Positions 27,656 to 36,510 are shown, numbered from the stretch's first letter. The stretch is DNA of 64,000 nucleotides from Bacillota bacterium (GCA_023433945.1 JAEYTP010000142.1:71865-135864), one strand, 5' to 3'. Notes: generated from the sequence alone by a model not told the origin. Made by a program: numbers and translations.

Positions 27656-28048
27656 ATGCAGGAACTTGATTACAAAGACGGATTATTATACGTTTCAATT
27701 CGATTAATGCATGGGGATAAGGAGATTGCAATTGACAATGTAATTGTTGATACAGGAGCTGCGCATACAATAATGCTTTCAGATTATTTAGAAGAACTTG
27801 ATGTAGAGCTGTCTGATACTGACGAATTAGTTAAGGCATCAGGATATGGAGGCATGGTTTACGGTGCAGTCCGAAAGAAAATGGATAGGATTAAGCTTGG
27901 CGGAATTACTATCGATAATATGAAAGTCGATTTTGGAGTAATAGACCCTCACGACAGAATTAACGGACTTCTGGGCCTGGATTTTTTAAAATCTACAAAA
28001 GCAGTTATTGACCTTGACAGTATGGTCATTTTTGAGAAAAAAGCATAA
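27656..28048 (+). CDS. Retropepsin-like aspartyl protease
   Basis: 130 residues with the fold signature of retroviral-type aspartyl proteases: the DTG catalytic loop (IVDTGAAHTIM, Asp32) and the later hydrophobic-Gly strand NGLLGLDFL. A single copy of the motif means that activity would need a homodimer. No signal peptide, so cytosolic. RBS AGGGA at 27643-27647. Bacterial members are poorly characterised; substrate unknown. Followed by a terminator. Confidence 0.85.
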   Translation: MQELDYKDGLLYVSIRLMHGDKEIAIDNVIVDTGAAHTIMLSDYLEELDVELSDTDELVKASGYGGMVYGAVRKKMDRIKLGGITIDNMKVDFGVIDPHDRINGLLGLDFLKSTKAVIDLDSMVIFEKKA

Positions 28049-28061
28049 ATACTAAAAGCAG

Positions 28062-28094
28062 AAGACCTTGGATGATTTCTAGAGGTCTTTTTAA
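28062..28094 (+). terminator. Terminator after the retropepsin pair
   Basis: AAGACCT (28062-28068) pairs with AGGTCTT (28083-28089), followed by TTTAATT. Confidence 0.75.
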
Positions 28095-28256
28095 TTAAAA
28101 AATAATTGTAGTATTATCTCTGCTGTTCATTTTATTATCAAAATATAATTATTTAAGTGTACTGGAATATATTTTTATAGCCTATACTAAAAATATCATA
28201 AAAAAGAGCCTATTTAATAAAATAGAAGTGGGATGCATTATAATATAGGTGATTTT

Positions 28257-29045
28257 ATGATAAAGAATTTTAATAAACAGAATTTCAAGAGACTAAGTCT
28301 GACGAGTAGAACTAGAAAGATTGGCAATATATTTCTGATAATACTGGCAATCTTGGTAGTAGTAGGCTTTGGCGGAAAATCAATTGAAACAGTAGCAAAT
28401 AAGAGACATTTGCCCATATATAGCGTAGAGACGAAGGAAAAGGTGGTGGCAATAACCTTTGACTGTGCTTGGGGAGCAGACGATATACCTAATATATTGG
28501 ATACCTTGAAGCAGAGAAATGCGAAGGCCACCTTTTTTATTGTGGGGCAGTGGGGTGAGAAGTTTCCTAATGCAGTAAGGCTTATTGCTTCAAATGGCAG
28601 TGATGTAGCCAATCATGGATATGCACACCTCCGAATGGCATCAATTTCAGCAAGCAAATGTAAAAGCGAGATTGAGCTGTGCAACCAAAAGCTAGAGGAG
28701 ATTTCTGGCGTCAAGGTTAACCTTTTTAGACCTCCTTATGGTGATTACAACAATACCGTTATAGATACCTGTAATTCTCTTAACTGTTACCCGATCCAGT
28801 GGGACGTCGACAGCCTTGATTGGAAGAAGGAAATGTCAAAGCAGCAGATATTTGACAGAGTAACCACACGTGTCAAACCTGGTTCAATCATACTATTTCA
28901 CAATGACACTCAGTATACAGCAGAGCTGCTACCAAAGATAATGGATGAGCTAATAGCAAAGGGCTATACCTTCAAGCCTGTTTCCGAGCTTATTATGAAG
29001 GACAATTATTATATTGATGATCAGGGAAGGCAGCAGAAGAAGTAG
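28257..29045 (+). CDS. Polysaccharide deacetylase (PdaB-like)
   Basis: 262 residues. A basic N-terminus and one signal-anchor helix (about 20-40) place the NodB-type domain outside the membrane. The motifs AITFDCAWGADD, NHGYAHL and FRPPYGDYN fit the DxAWG-type branch related to the sporulation protein PdaB, in which the usual second Asp of TFDD is replaced. It would deacetylate peptidoglycan or another N-acetyl polymer. AGGTGAT at 28248-28254 favours the ATG at 28257 over that at 28233. Single gene. Confidence 0.85.
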   Translation: MIKNFNKQNFKRLSLTSRTRKIGNIFLIILAILVVVGFGGKSIETVANKRHLPIYSVETKEKVVAITFDCAWGADDIPNILDTLKQRNAKATFFIVGQWGEKFPNAVRLIASNGSDVANHGYAHLRMASISASKCKSEIELCNQKLEEISGVKVNLFRPPYGDYNNTVIDTCNSLNCYPIQWDVDSLDWKKEMSKQQIFDRVTTRVKPGSIILFHNDTQYTAELLPKIMDELIAKGYTFKPVSELIMKDNYYIDDQGRQQKK

Positions 29046-29088
29046 ACTCTGTTGGGGATAGAAAAATTTGATATATATTATCTTTTCA

Positions 29089-29117
29089 TTGACACTTCTC
29101 AAAAAGTACCTAATAAT
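29089..29117 (+). promoter_or_regulatory. Sigma-A promoter of the transglutaminase-like gene
   Basis: TTGACA (29089-29094), 17-bp spacer, AATAAT (29112-29117), 60 bp before the ATG. Confidence 0.55.
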
Positions 29118-29176
29118 GAAATATGAAAATGATGGTTAAATATACATATTTAACTAATTTTTGAGGAGGTACAAAA

Positions 29177-30016
29177 ATGGATAAAATCCAAAAGGAGCAT
29201 TATCTGAGGCAAACAAGCTATACAGACCCATTAGAATATTCATACTTGTATGAAGGTATTCCAAACAACATTGCAGATATATGTAACTTAGTCAATCAGC
29301 AGTTAATACATCCAGCCAAATTGGGTCAGTACCCAGATGTAATCCCTAATGAGAGTGAAATCTGGAATAATGAGCCTAAATCTGTATCTGAGATACTTAA
29401 GATACTTATAGAAAGGGACAAGGGTGGAATTTATAGCGATAAAGCACCTAAAGATAGGGTTATTGTTACATGCCGTGGCTTTACATTGCTATTAGTATCC
29501 ATTTTACGATTTAAGGGTATACCTGCAAGAGCGAGGGCTGGATTTGCTCCATATATTATGAATAATGGTGTAAATATAGACCATTGGATATGTGAATACT
29601 GGGATGACACGAGAAATCAATGGATACTGTTAGATGCTGATTTTTTAAAGATTGATATCCCAAAGGAAGAATTCAAGTATGTTGCCAATGTGTATTTAGA
29701 TGCATTAGAAGGGAGAATAAACCCTCTTGATTATGGATGGGAGGAAAGCTGGGGAATGGCATATATAATTTCATATCTTAATATCGACTTACTATGTATT
29801 CTGTATGAAGAACCCTGGTACATTCCAAAAACTAAATTAACCGAAGCTCTTAACTGGGAGCACAAGTCAGAGTTCATAAGTGCTGTGAAAAATCTGAATA
29901 ACAAGGATATTGAACTTATAAAAACAATTGCTGAACTACTTTCTGAACCTGATAATAACTTTATAGCATTGAAAGAAATAATAGCTCAAAACAATCAGCT
30001 TTTACCGATAAAATAG
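29177..30016 (+). CDS. Transglutaminase-like protein
   Basis: 279 residues, cytosolic. The core shows a papain-like triad: Cys in VTCRGFTLLLVSILR, His in IDHWICEYWD and Asp in WILLDADF, so it may be catalytic (protease or amidase rather than a cross-linker; inference). The segment IPARARAGFAPY is typical of transglutaminase-like folds. RBS GAGGAGGT. Flanked by its own promoter and a terminator, so it is monocistronic. Substrate unknown. Confidence 0.82.
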   Translation: MDKIQKEHYLRQTSYTDPLEYSYLYEGIPNNIADICNLVNQQLIHPAKLGQYPDVIPNESEIWNNEPKSVSEILKILIERDKGGIYSDKAPKDRVIVTCRGFTLLLVSILRFKGIPARARAGFAPYIMNNGVNIDHWICEYWDDTRNQWILLDADFLKIDIPKEEFKYVANVYLDALEGRINPLDYGWEESWGMAYIISYLNIDLLCILYEEPWYIPKTKLTEALNWEHKSEFISAVKNLNNKDIELIKTIAELLSEPDNNFIALKEIIAQNNQLLPIK

Positions 30017-30033
30017 TAACTAGTTATAAAATT

Positions 30034-30066
30034 AAGCCGGAAGCCCCAATGCTCTCCGGCTTCTTT
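30034..30066 (+). terminator. Terminator after the transglutaminase-like gene
   Basis: AAGCCGGA (30034-30041) pairs with TCCGGCTT (30055-30062), followed by CTTT. GC-rich stem with a short T run. Confidence 0.8.
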
Positions 30067-30123
30067 ATGCTAATTAATGGCATAAGTGAATCTGTGAACC
30101 TGTATTATTCTTACAATTAATAG

Positions 30124-30177
30124 TTGACAAACATTTCTTACAAGTGTAGGATATAATTATCTTACACTTGTAAGAAA
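30124..30177 (+). promoter_or_regulatory. blaI promoter with a double BlaI-type operator
   Basis: TTGACA (30124-30129), 17-bp spacer, TAGGAT (30147-30152). A perfect 15-bp inverted repeat (30134-30148 and 30163-30177) spans the -10 region. Each arm contains a TTACA-N2-TGTA dyad (30139-30148, 30162-30173), the form of BlaI/MecI operators, spaced about 23 bp apart. Autorepression by the downstream BlaI-like protein is strongly suggested. Confidence 0.85.
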
Positions 30178-30202
30178 TAAAACCAAGAGGAGCAACTTGA
30201 AT

Positions 30203-30583
30203 ATGAAGGATTATCCTCAGATATCTGAAGCAGAGCTGGAAGTAATGAAGGTTTTGTGGGAATTAAAGCAAGCAACCAGCACCCAGATTGTAGATAAGCT
30301 TATAAATAACTTTGAATGGAAGCCAAAGACCATACATACTCTTATTACTAGACTGGTTGCCAAACAAGCAGTTGTCGCCAATAAGATTGATGGCAAATCA
30401 TATATGTACTATCCCAATATAAAAGAAGAAGACTATAAGAACTACGCCAATGAGTCTTTTTTGCAAAAGCTGTATAGTGGCTCTATCAATATGATGCTTA
30501 CCACCTTTATTAAGGAGAATCGACTATCAAAACAGGATATTAGTGAACTCAGAAAACTTCTTGATGAGGATGAGGAGGTTTAG
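30203..30583 (+). CDS. blaI: BlaI/MecI-family repressor
   Basis: 126 residues. N-terminal winged helix (ISEAELEVMKVLWE; WKPKTIHTLITRLV) and C-terminal dimerisation helices, full length for the family. It should bind the TTACA-N2-TGTA operators just upstream and be inactivated by the coupled BlaR1-type protease. AGGAG at 30188-30192 fits the ATG at 30203 with a 10-nt gap; a TTG at 30197 is an alternative. No beta-lactamase or PBP gene is adjacent, so the regulon may be something other than resistance. Confidence 0.9.
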   Translation: MKDYPQISEAELEVMKVLWELKQATSTQIVDKLINNFEWKPKTIHTLITRLVAKQAVVANKIDGKSYMYYPNIKEEDYKNYANESFLQKLYSGSINMMLTTFIKENRLSKQDISELRKLLDEDEEV

Positions 30584-30585
30584 CA

Positions 30586-32841
30586 ATGGATATAGTTTTC
30601 AAGCTTATTTTCTGGACCTCAGTGTATGCCAGTTTAGTAGCAATTATCATTATTATTTCAAAGAAATTATTAAAGAATATCATAAGTCCTAGGTGGCATT
30701 ATATCCTTTGGGTAATCCTTATTCTAAAGCTCTTAATTCCATTTGGACCCGAAAGTAATATTAGTCTTTTTAATGCTGTACCTCAGCTGCAAAGCAGTAG
30801 CATGAGTAATGTGATTGATACGGTTACACCTATTGTAGGTATTCAAGAAAATACAACAGAAGCTTATACATTACCAGAAAGCTCCTTTTCTTATTTTGAG
30901 GCTCTTCAAAAAGCCGTTCCTTACATTTGGTTTGCAGGATTAATAATAATGATATGCTGGCTATTGATTGCAAATATACATTTACGGTATAAAATCAAAA
31001 AGACTTCTGCTCACGTACCGGACAGTGTTAAGGAGATTTTTAATGAATGTAAGGCTACAATGGGAGTAAAAAGGAATATTACGCTAATTGTTCAAGATGC
31101 CATATCCTCTCCTGCCATTATAAATGTTTTTAAGCCCAAGGTACTGGTTACTTCAAAAATTGCAGAGCTAGATTATAAGGATATTTCATACATATTGTTG
31201 CATGAGTTGGCTCATTGTAAAAGAAATGATACTTTTGTAAATCAGGTTTTGGCTGTATTGCAGTGTATTCATTGGTTTAACCCTCTCATATGGTACTGCT
31301 TTAAACTAGTGAGACAAGATATGGAGCTTGCAACGGATGAGAAGGTTTTAGAATCATTCGGGGATAGCTGCCAAAAGGACTATGGAAACGCTTTACTAAA
31401 TGTTGTTGAAACGTATAAAAACAACAAGCTTTCACCCCGTTTAATTGGAATGGTAGATGACAGAAAAAACCTTGAGAAGCGTATCAAAATGATAAAGCTG
31501 AATATGCTGTTTAAAAGCAGAAAAAGGATAGTAGTGACAATAGGAATAGCATGTGTCGTTACATTAAGTGTATTACTACTGACAAATGCTGTAGTAGATA
31601 ACTCTACTGATGAAGCTGACGTAGCAGGTAGTTCTGGTATAACTGATAGCGCTAAAGGAACAGGTGAAGCTGACGTAGCTGTTAACTCAGGTGTAACTGA
31701 CGCCTCTAAACGAACTAACAATGCTGAAGTGGCTACCTTGGTTAATCCAGATAATAAGGATTTTCAGCTGACTATAAGCCCTGATAAATATTCTCCTGCC
31801 ATGTCTAGCACACCGGGGATCAAATTTACACCAATGAACTCGGACAATAGTGTCAAATATGAGTGTTCTACTAATGAGGGGCAATTTCTTACATGGGATA
31901 ATTCAATAATTACTCAGTTAGGTCAACAATGTGAGATTAGAGCAGGAAAATCAATATACTGGACACCTATGTTATCTGATGCAACAGCAGGAGCTGAGAT
32001 AGCGGTGACCATCAAAATGATAAAAGACGGCAAGATGATATCACAAAAGCGGGTAATTATAGGGAAGGATGATGAAATTTTATATTCTGTTAAAGAAATA
32101 GAGAGTAGTGCTCTACACACCGAGCCTAGATCAATAGATGAGGCAGTATCACAGGCAATTAAGGCTAGAGGTAAAAAATATGCTACTGGGACGGTTGCAA
32201 CAGAGGGGCATGTGATACTAAAAGTAGCAGAAAGCAAAGGAATAATTACTGCTTACACTGTTGCCAGTTGGGGATGGTTTTCTTTTGAAAATGGTATATT
32301 TACTAAAGTTAGTGGAAGTGGTAATATCCCTACTGTCATTAATTTTACAAAAGATGAAAACGGACAGTATTTCTTAAAGGAATATATAGAGCCCCAAGAT
32401 GGAGCAAGGTATACTAAATCTTTAAAAGATATGTTTCCATCTGAGCTTCAAGATAAGTTGCATGATGATTATCCAGAAATAATACAGATGCAGGAACAAC
32501 AGGCAAAAACGTACCTTGAAAGCATCGGAAGAACTGATTGGGTAAGTTATAATATTAAAAAGAATACTTTGAATATTGATACAGAGGCCTCAAACAAATT
32601 GTTCTCAGAACTTACGAAGAATGATGAATTCCTGAACAACTGTCCTTCATGGATAGGAACAAGAGAGGTAATAGAAGATGGAGAGAGCTTTGTTTATAGG
32701 ACTTTACAGGACAAAAATGAAAAAGGGTACGACCGTGTGATATTTAGAAAGCTTAACAAGGCTGACAAAGTTATTGAGGAAAGAATATATACAATAAAAG
32801 GACATGAACCATTTTTAGAAGAGATCAAAGTGGATAAATAG
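30586..32841 (+). CDS. blaR1: BlaR1/MecR1-type M56 antirepressor protease
   Basis: 751 residues. N-terminal membrane helices and an M56 metalloprotease loop with the HELAH zinc motif (LLHELAHCKRND) and downstream Glu (DMELATDE). A later helix (about 310-330) leads to an extracytoplasmic C-terminal half without an SxxK penicillin-binding motif that I can see, so its signal may not be a beta-lactam. An 18-residue repeat (from residue 343) links membrane and sensor parts. RBS GAGGAGG overlaps the end of blaI; coupled expression. Confidence 0.88.
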   Translation: MDIVFKLIFWTSVYASLVAIIIIISKKLLKNIISPRWHYILWVILILKLLIPFGPESNISLFNAVPQLQSSSMSNVIDTVTPIVGIQENTTEAYTLPESSFSYFEALQKAVPYIWFAGLIIMICWLLIANIHLRYKIKKTSAHVPDSVKEIFNECKATMGVKRNITLIVQDAISSPAIINVFKPKVLVTSKIAELDYKDISYILLHELAHCKRNDTFVNQVLAVLQCIHWFNPLIWYCFKLVRQDMELATDEKVLESFGDSCQKDYGNALLNVVETYKNNKLSPRLIGMVDDRKNLEKRIKMIKLNMLFKSRKRIVVTIGIACVVTLSVLLLTNAVVDNSTDEADVAGSSGITDSAKGTGEADVAVNSGVTDASKRTNNAEVATLVNPDNKDFQLTISPDKYSPAMSSTPGIKFTPMNSDNSVKYECSTNEGQFLTWDNSIITQLGQQCEIRAGKSIYWTPMLSDATAGAEIAVTIKMIKDGKMISQKRVIIGKDDEILYSVKEIESSALHTEPRSIDEAVSQAIKARGKKYATGTVATEGHVILKVAESKGIITAYTVASWGWFSFENGIFTKVSGSGNIPTVINFTKDENGQYFLKEYIEPQDGARYTKSLKDMFPSELQDKLHDDYPEIIQMQEQQAKTYLESIGRTDWVSYNIKKNTLNIDTEASNKLFSELTKNDEFLNNCPSWIGTREVIEDGESFVYRTLQDKNEKGYDRVIFRKLNKADKVIEERIYTIKGHEPFLEEIKVDK
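31612..31734 (+). repeat. 18-residue (54-nt) repeat in blaR1
   Basis: Units 31612-31665 and 31666-31719 plus a partial third (31720-31734) encode EADVAGSSGITDSAKGTG-like segments just outside the last membrane helix. Confidence 0.9.
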
Positions 32842-32892
32842 ACCTATGTGTTAAAAGAGTCATAAGCAGAGAGTTGGAAATTACATAAAATG

Positions 32893-32920
32893 AAAAAGCT
32901 TCCAAAAGGGAGCTTTTTTT
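32893..32920 (+). terminator. Terminator after blaR1
   Basis: AAAAAGCTTCC, loop AAAA, GGGAGCTTTTTTT. Short stem with a clear T run. Confidence 0.85.
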
Positions 32921-32965
32921 GTTAATATTTGATTATAAGATTAAAAAGAATTGGAGAGCGTATCA

Positions 32966-33349
32966 ATGAAAAGTTTTCTTTCGGGGTTGGCTTTATTTGT
33001 TTTGGGAGTTTTTCTTATTACACAGAATACAGTGGTCAGGACAGGTTTTAACCTTGGATTCTTGACAGGAGGGTACAATCCGCCTACTGGTGTATTATTG
33101 ATACCCATATTAATAGGTATAATTATGCTCTTTGTTATGGACAAACAAATATGGGGCTGGATAGTTATTTTTATAGGTATATGTATAATTCTACTCGGAA
33201 TACTTATGGGATTGGAAATCCAATTCAAGCAAACCTCTCTCTTTGTAACAATACTAATGTACGGCAGTGCAGCTGCGGGTGCTGGGCTTATGATAAAAGG
33301 AGTTATTCAATCAAATAAAAAACCGCAGAATAATGAAGCAGATATATAG
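32966..33349 (+). CDS. Small membrane protein of unknown function
   Basis: 127 residues, four hydrophobic helices (about 4-22, 42-60, 64-84, 95-115) and a polar C-terminal tail (SNKKPQNNEADI). No recognised family motif. GGAGAG at 32953-32958 places the start at the ATG 32966 rather than an upstream TTG. It follows the blaR1 terminator by 45 bp, so it is probably transcribed separately. Confidence 0.65.
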   Translation: MKSFLSGLALFVLGVFLITQNTVVRTGFNLGFLTGGYNPPTGVLLIPILIGIIMLFVMDKQIWGWIVIFIGICIILLGILMGLEIQFKQTSLFVTILMYGSAAAGAGLMIKGVIQSNKKPQNNEADI

Positions 33350-33668
33350 ATGATACATAACAAAATGGCACTGGAAAAGTGAAACAATCTAAATTGAACA
33401 TAACCTAATTGAACATAAGCTAAATGCAACAGATATCTAAATAATAGCTCGCAAAGAATAAGTAACTTTGACGATAACAATTTCAAAATAGTATAATAGA
33501 TTCATCTAGAGCTTAAACAGAATAAATAGAAGATAAAAATCAAGATATCTAGTAGAAAAAATCAATATATATAGCAGATATAAAGCAACATATAAACAAT
33601 CACTTTTTTAGTGAGATAGTATGGCCAGCTTATTATGACATTACTATCTATAGTTACAGGGGGATTCG
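33350..33668. repeat. Spacer with a degenerate 15-17 nt repeat
   Basis: 319 bp without a gene. Units beginning CTAA at 33389, 33405, 33420 and 33437 (for example CTAATTGAACATAAG) form a short degenerate array; the remainder to 33650 is A-rich with weak repeats around CAGATATAAAGCAA. The end carries the GGGGG ribosome binding site of the radical SAM gene. Confidence 0.65.
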
Positions 33669-34571
33669 ATGAAACTAAACAATCTTGTAAGGTTTGGTAT
33701 GTTTGGCATGAGCACCATCTTATTCAAGAGAAAAAAACCTATTCTCGCTACCATTATTCTGACTGATAAATGTAATCTTAAATGCAAGCACTGTGCTGTA
33801 AACAATATAAATTGCACTATATACAGCTATGAAAACATTCGAAACGAAATGGAGCAGTTGTATAACAAGGGAATACGCATATTGTTCTTTTGTGGCGGTG
33901 AGACCTTTCTGTGGCAAGATGGCAAAAGAACACTACGGGACCTTGTAATTGAAGCAAAAGAACTGGGTTTTCTCATAGTAAATGTAGTGACAAATGGAAC
34001 CTTTGAGCTTGATCTGCCAGAGGCTGATTTGATACTCTTAAGCCTAGATGGTGCAAAGCTGCAGCATAATGCTATTCGTGGTGATACATATGATGAAATA
34101 TTAAAAAATATTCGTAATGCTACTACCGATAATATCTGCCTCTATATGGCTATTAATAATATAAACAAAGATGATATTATTGAGGTTAGCAGCTTAGCCA
34201 GGGACGAAAAGAATATAAGGGCAGTGTCTTTTAATTTCCATACTCCTTATCCGGGCACGGAAGGGCTATCACTGTCAAGAGAAGAAAAAGTGCAATGCTG
34301 TAAGACCATTGAGGAGCTTATAAATAATAATTATCCTATATTTAATCTAAAAAGCGCTTTGAAGCATCTTCCGGATAATTCCTTCAAAACGCCCTGCCAT
34401 CAGTGCCTTGTTGTAGAAAACGGCAAACAATATGTATGTGGTCGGTGTGTTGAGATAGAAGGGTTATGCGATAAATGTGGCTACTTCTTTGCTGCCGAGT
34501 ACTCTCTTGTTTTCAACGGAAATATCAGAGTAGCATTTGATATGCTAAAAACCTATACAAGATTTATTTAA
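33669..34571 (+). CDS. Radical SAM protein with a Cys-rich C-terminus
   Basis: 300 residues. The radical SAM iron-sulfur motif CNLKCKHC lies near residue 36, followed by the SAM-binding GGE (FFCGGETFL). The C-terminal about 60 residues hold further cysteines (TPCHQC, YVCGRC, GLCDKC) that could bind an auxiliary cluster as in SPASM/Twitch proteins, although spacing is not standard. A hydrophobic N-terminus (about 5-20) may contact the membrane. A second radical SAM gene follows 245 bp downstream. Reaction unknown. Confidence 0.85.
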   Translation: MKLNNLVRFGMFGMSTILFKRKKPILATIILTDKCNLKCKHCAVNNINCTIYSYENIRNEMEQLYNKGIRILFFCGGETFLWQDGKRTLRDLVIEAKELGFLIVNVVTNGTFELDLPEADLILLSLDGAKLQHNAIRGDTYDEILKNIRNATTDNICLYMAINNINKDDIIEVSSLARDEKNIRAVSFNFHTPYPGTEGLSLSREEKVQCCKTIEELINNNYPIFNLKSALKHLPDNSFKTPCHQCLVVENGKQYVCGRCVEIEGLCDKCGYFFAAEYSLVFNGNIRVAFDMLKTYTRFI

Positions 34572-34638
34572 ACTATTCAGCAATCTTATTTCTAGTATCA
34601 AGTAATTAACGTACCAAGGACTTACTAATATATGAAGT

Positions 34639-34765
34639 TTAGCAGCAGATAGAATTAGCAGCAAATATAATTAGCAGCAGATAAATTTAGCAGAAAATAG
34701 AATTAGTAGCAAATATAATTAGCAGCAAATATAATTAGCATCAGATAGATTAGCAGCAGATAGAA
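34639..34765. repeat. Tandem array, eight units of 15-16 nt
   Basis: Units start at 34639, 34655, 34671, 34687, 34703, 34719, 34735 and 34750; the commonest form is TTAGCAGCAAATATAA or TTAGCAGCAGATAGAA. The array fills most of the 244-bp gap between the two radical SAM genes. It has no spacers and shares AGCAAATATAA with the array at 20415-20544. Confidence 0.95.
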
Positions 34766-34815
34766 TCGAATACAAATCAATTTACCAAGGGGGAACCATC
34801 TCGCGTAGTTAAACT

Positions 34816-36285
34816 ATGCATATGGATAAAACTATGCTTATTACTTCAATGATGAGGGTTATTTTAACAAGAAGTCTAAAGCCCTTTGTATTTAAAGGCA
34901 GGTATGATAATGTTCTTGAATATAGAGACTTGGACAGTCTTGGGCTCTATGTACATATACCATTTTGCAGAAGCTTGTGCAGCTTTTGCCCCTATTGCAA
35001 AGTAACATATGATGAAGCGCGGGCAAAAGCCTACGAGATAGCATTACTAAGGGAGATTGAGCTATGTGCAGAGAGTGGTAAAAGTTGTGAAGCTGAGTAT
35101 AGCAAGGCAGCACAAGGAAAAGGAGTATATGCTGAAGTAGCTCAAGTCGAAGCAACGCAGAGTGAAGGGACACAGTTTCAAGCAATACAGAGTAAATCAG
35201 CGCATGCCAAAACTGCTCATTGTGAAACCAGTGAGGACATCTCAACTGATTATAAGCAAACAATTGCAACGGGTATTATTGAGAAAAAAACAGTTACCAG
35301 CCTCTATTTTGGAGGGGGTACTCCTGTTTTAATGATTGATTCCTTAGGCAAAATAATTGAAAAACTCAAGCTGTATTTCACAATAGAAGGGGAGATAGGT
35401 GTTGAACTGCACCCTTCAGATATTGAACCGGACAATCTAGAGAAGCTCAAAGAAGCCGGAGTTACCATGGTTAGCACGGGAGTACAATCCTTTAACAGTG
35501 AATGTCTTACTAAGATAGGCAGAAGTGCGGAAAATATCGAGGCTAAGCTTGCGCTTATCAAAAAATATGATTTTTCTGTGGTAGATATTGACCTCATTTT
35601 TGGAATCCCTGGCCAAGACAAGGACATACTCAAAAAAGATGTAGAAATGGCATTTAGTTTGGGTGCGACTCAAATTTCAACTTATCCTTTTATTGATTTT
35701 ACTTATGCAAACAACCAGTACAAACCTCTTTCACACAAGACAAAAAAACAGATGCTGGGTTATTTGAATGAGCTGTGTAAGGAGATGGATATAGAGAGGA
35801 CTTCGGTATGGACCTTTGCAAAAAAGAAAACAGGGAGATACTCATCCATAACTAGGGACAATTTTCTAGGTTTTGGGGTATCAGCAACAACTCTGCTAAG
35901 GAATCAGTTTAAGATAAATACATTTTCCATAGAGGAGTATGTAAATAGAATCCATGAAGGTAACCTTGCAACCTCTCTCACCCTTGATTTTTCAAAGAGA
36001 CAAAGAGCCTTGTACTACCTATTCTGGAGCGCTTATGGCCTAGTAATTGATCCTGTGGGATTTGAAAACCTTATTGGCACTCCACTCAATAAACTTTATG
36101 GGGTGGAGATATGGATTGCTCTGAAGTTGGGGCTTTTGAAGAAGCACAACAAAAAGTATGAGCTTACTGAAAAAGGAGCCTTTTATTACCATTTTATCGA
36201 GCAGCAGTACACAAGGGCATATATAGATAAAATGTGGAATATTTCTATGAAAACAGCGTTCCCTGATGAGGTTATTTTAAAATAG
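34816..36285 (+). CDS. HemW/HemN-like radical SAM protein with a repetitive insert
   Basis: 489 residues. HemN-type signature LYVHIPFCRSLCSFCPYC (CxxxCxxC), SLYFGGGTP, VELHPSDIEP, VSTGVQSF and DLIFGIPGQ are intact, followed by a C-terminal domain. A 60-residue hydrophilic insert of pentapeptide repeats (about residues 90-150) splits the iron-sulfur region from SLYFGGGTP. A true coproporphyrinogen role is doubtful, since HemW paralogues are diverse. Start uncertain: AAGGGGG (34787-34793) is 22 nt from the ATG, and ATGs at 34822 and 34834 are possible. Pairs with the radical SAM gene upstream. Confidence 0.85.
   Translation: MHMDKTMLITSMMRVILTRSLKPFVFKGRYDNVLEYRDLDSLGLYVHIPFCRSLCSFCPYCKVTYDEARAKAYEIALLREIELCAESGKSCEAEYSKAAQGKGVYAEVAQVEATQSEGTQFQAIQSKSAHAKTAHCETSEDISTDYKQTIATGIIEKKTVTSLYFGGGTPVLMIDSLGKIIEKLKLYFTIEGEIGVELHPSDIEPDNLEKLKEAGVTMVSTGVQSFNSECLTKIGRSAENIEAKLALIKKYDFSVVDIDLIFGIPGQDKDILKKDVEMAFSLGATQISTYPFIDFTYANNQYKPLSHKTKKQMLGYLNELCKEMDIERTSVWTFAKKKTGRYSSITRDNFLGFGVSATTLLRNQFKINTFSIEEYVNRIHEGNLATSLTLDFSKRQRALYYLFWSAYGLVIDPVGFENLIGTPLNKLYGVEIWIALKLGLLKKHNKKYELTEKGAFYYHFIEQQYTRAYIDKMWNISMKTAFPDEVILK
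35101..35223 (+). repeat. 15-nt repeat encoding a pentapeptide insert in the HemW-like gene
   Basis: In-frame units 35149-35163, 35164-35178, 35179-35193, 35194-35208 and 35209-35223 encode EATQS, EGTQF, QAIQS, KSAHA and KTAHC; SKAAQ, GKGVY and AEVAQ precede from 35101. Confidence 0.9.
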
Positions 36286-36510
36286 CCTAATATAAATGCC
36301 CAAATAGTGTTGTGAAAAACTTCAATTGTGAATAAATAGCTAGATAGCAGATAGCTTTAATATTGCTGAAAAAACTCTATTTAGAATAGTTTTAACACTA
36401 ATTTTAGAAATAGATACAAGAATCAATTAACAGTTTTTACGCCATAACAAAAAGCTACATAAATTAATTTAATTCACTTTTATGTAAATAACACCATGAA
36501 AAGCCAAGTA
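36286..36510. other. Spacer before the amino-acid ABC operon
   Basis: No gene. AT-rich; an 8-bp inverted repeat TACATAAA/TTTATGTA (36456-36463 and 36479-36486) lies just upstream of the promoter at 36511 and could be an operator, but such short AT dyads are common. Confidence 0.4.

Noticed and set aside
34892..35269. Minus-strand frame of 125 residues
   Set aside because: It is antisense to the repeat insert of the HemW-like gene, which has clear family motifs in its own frame.
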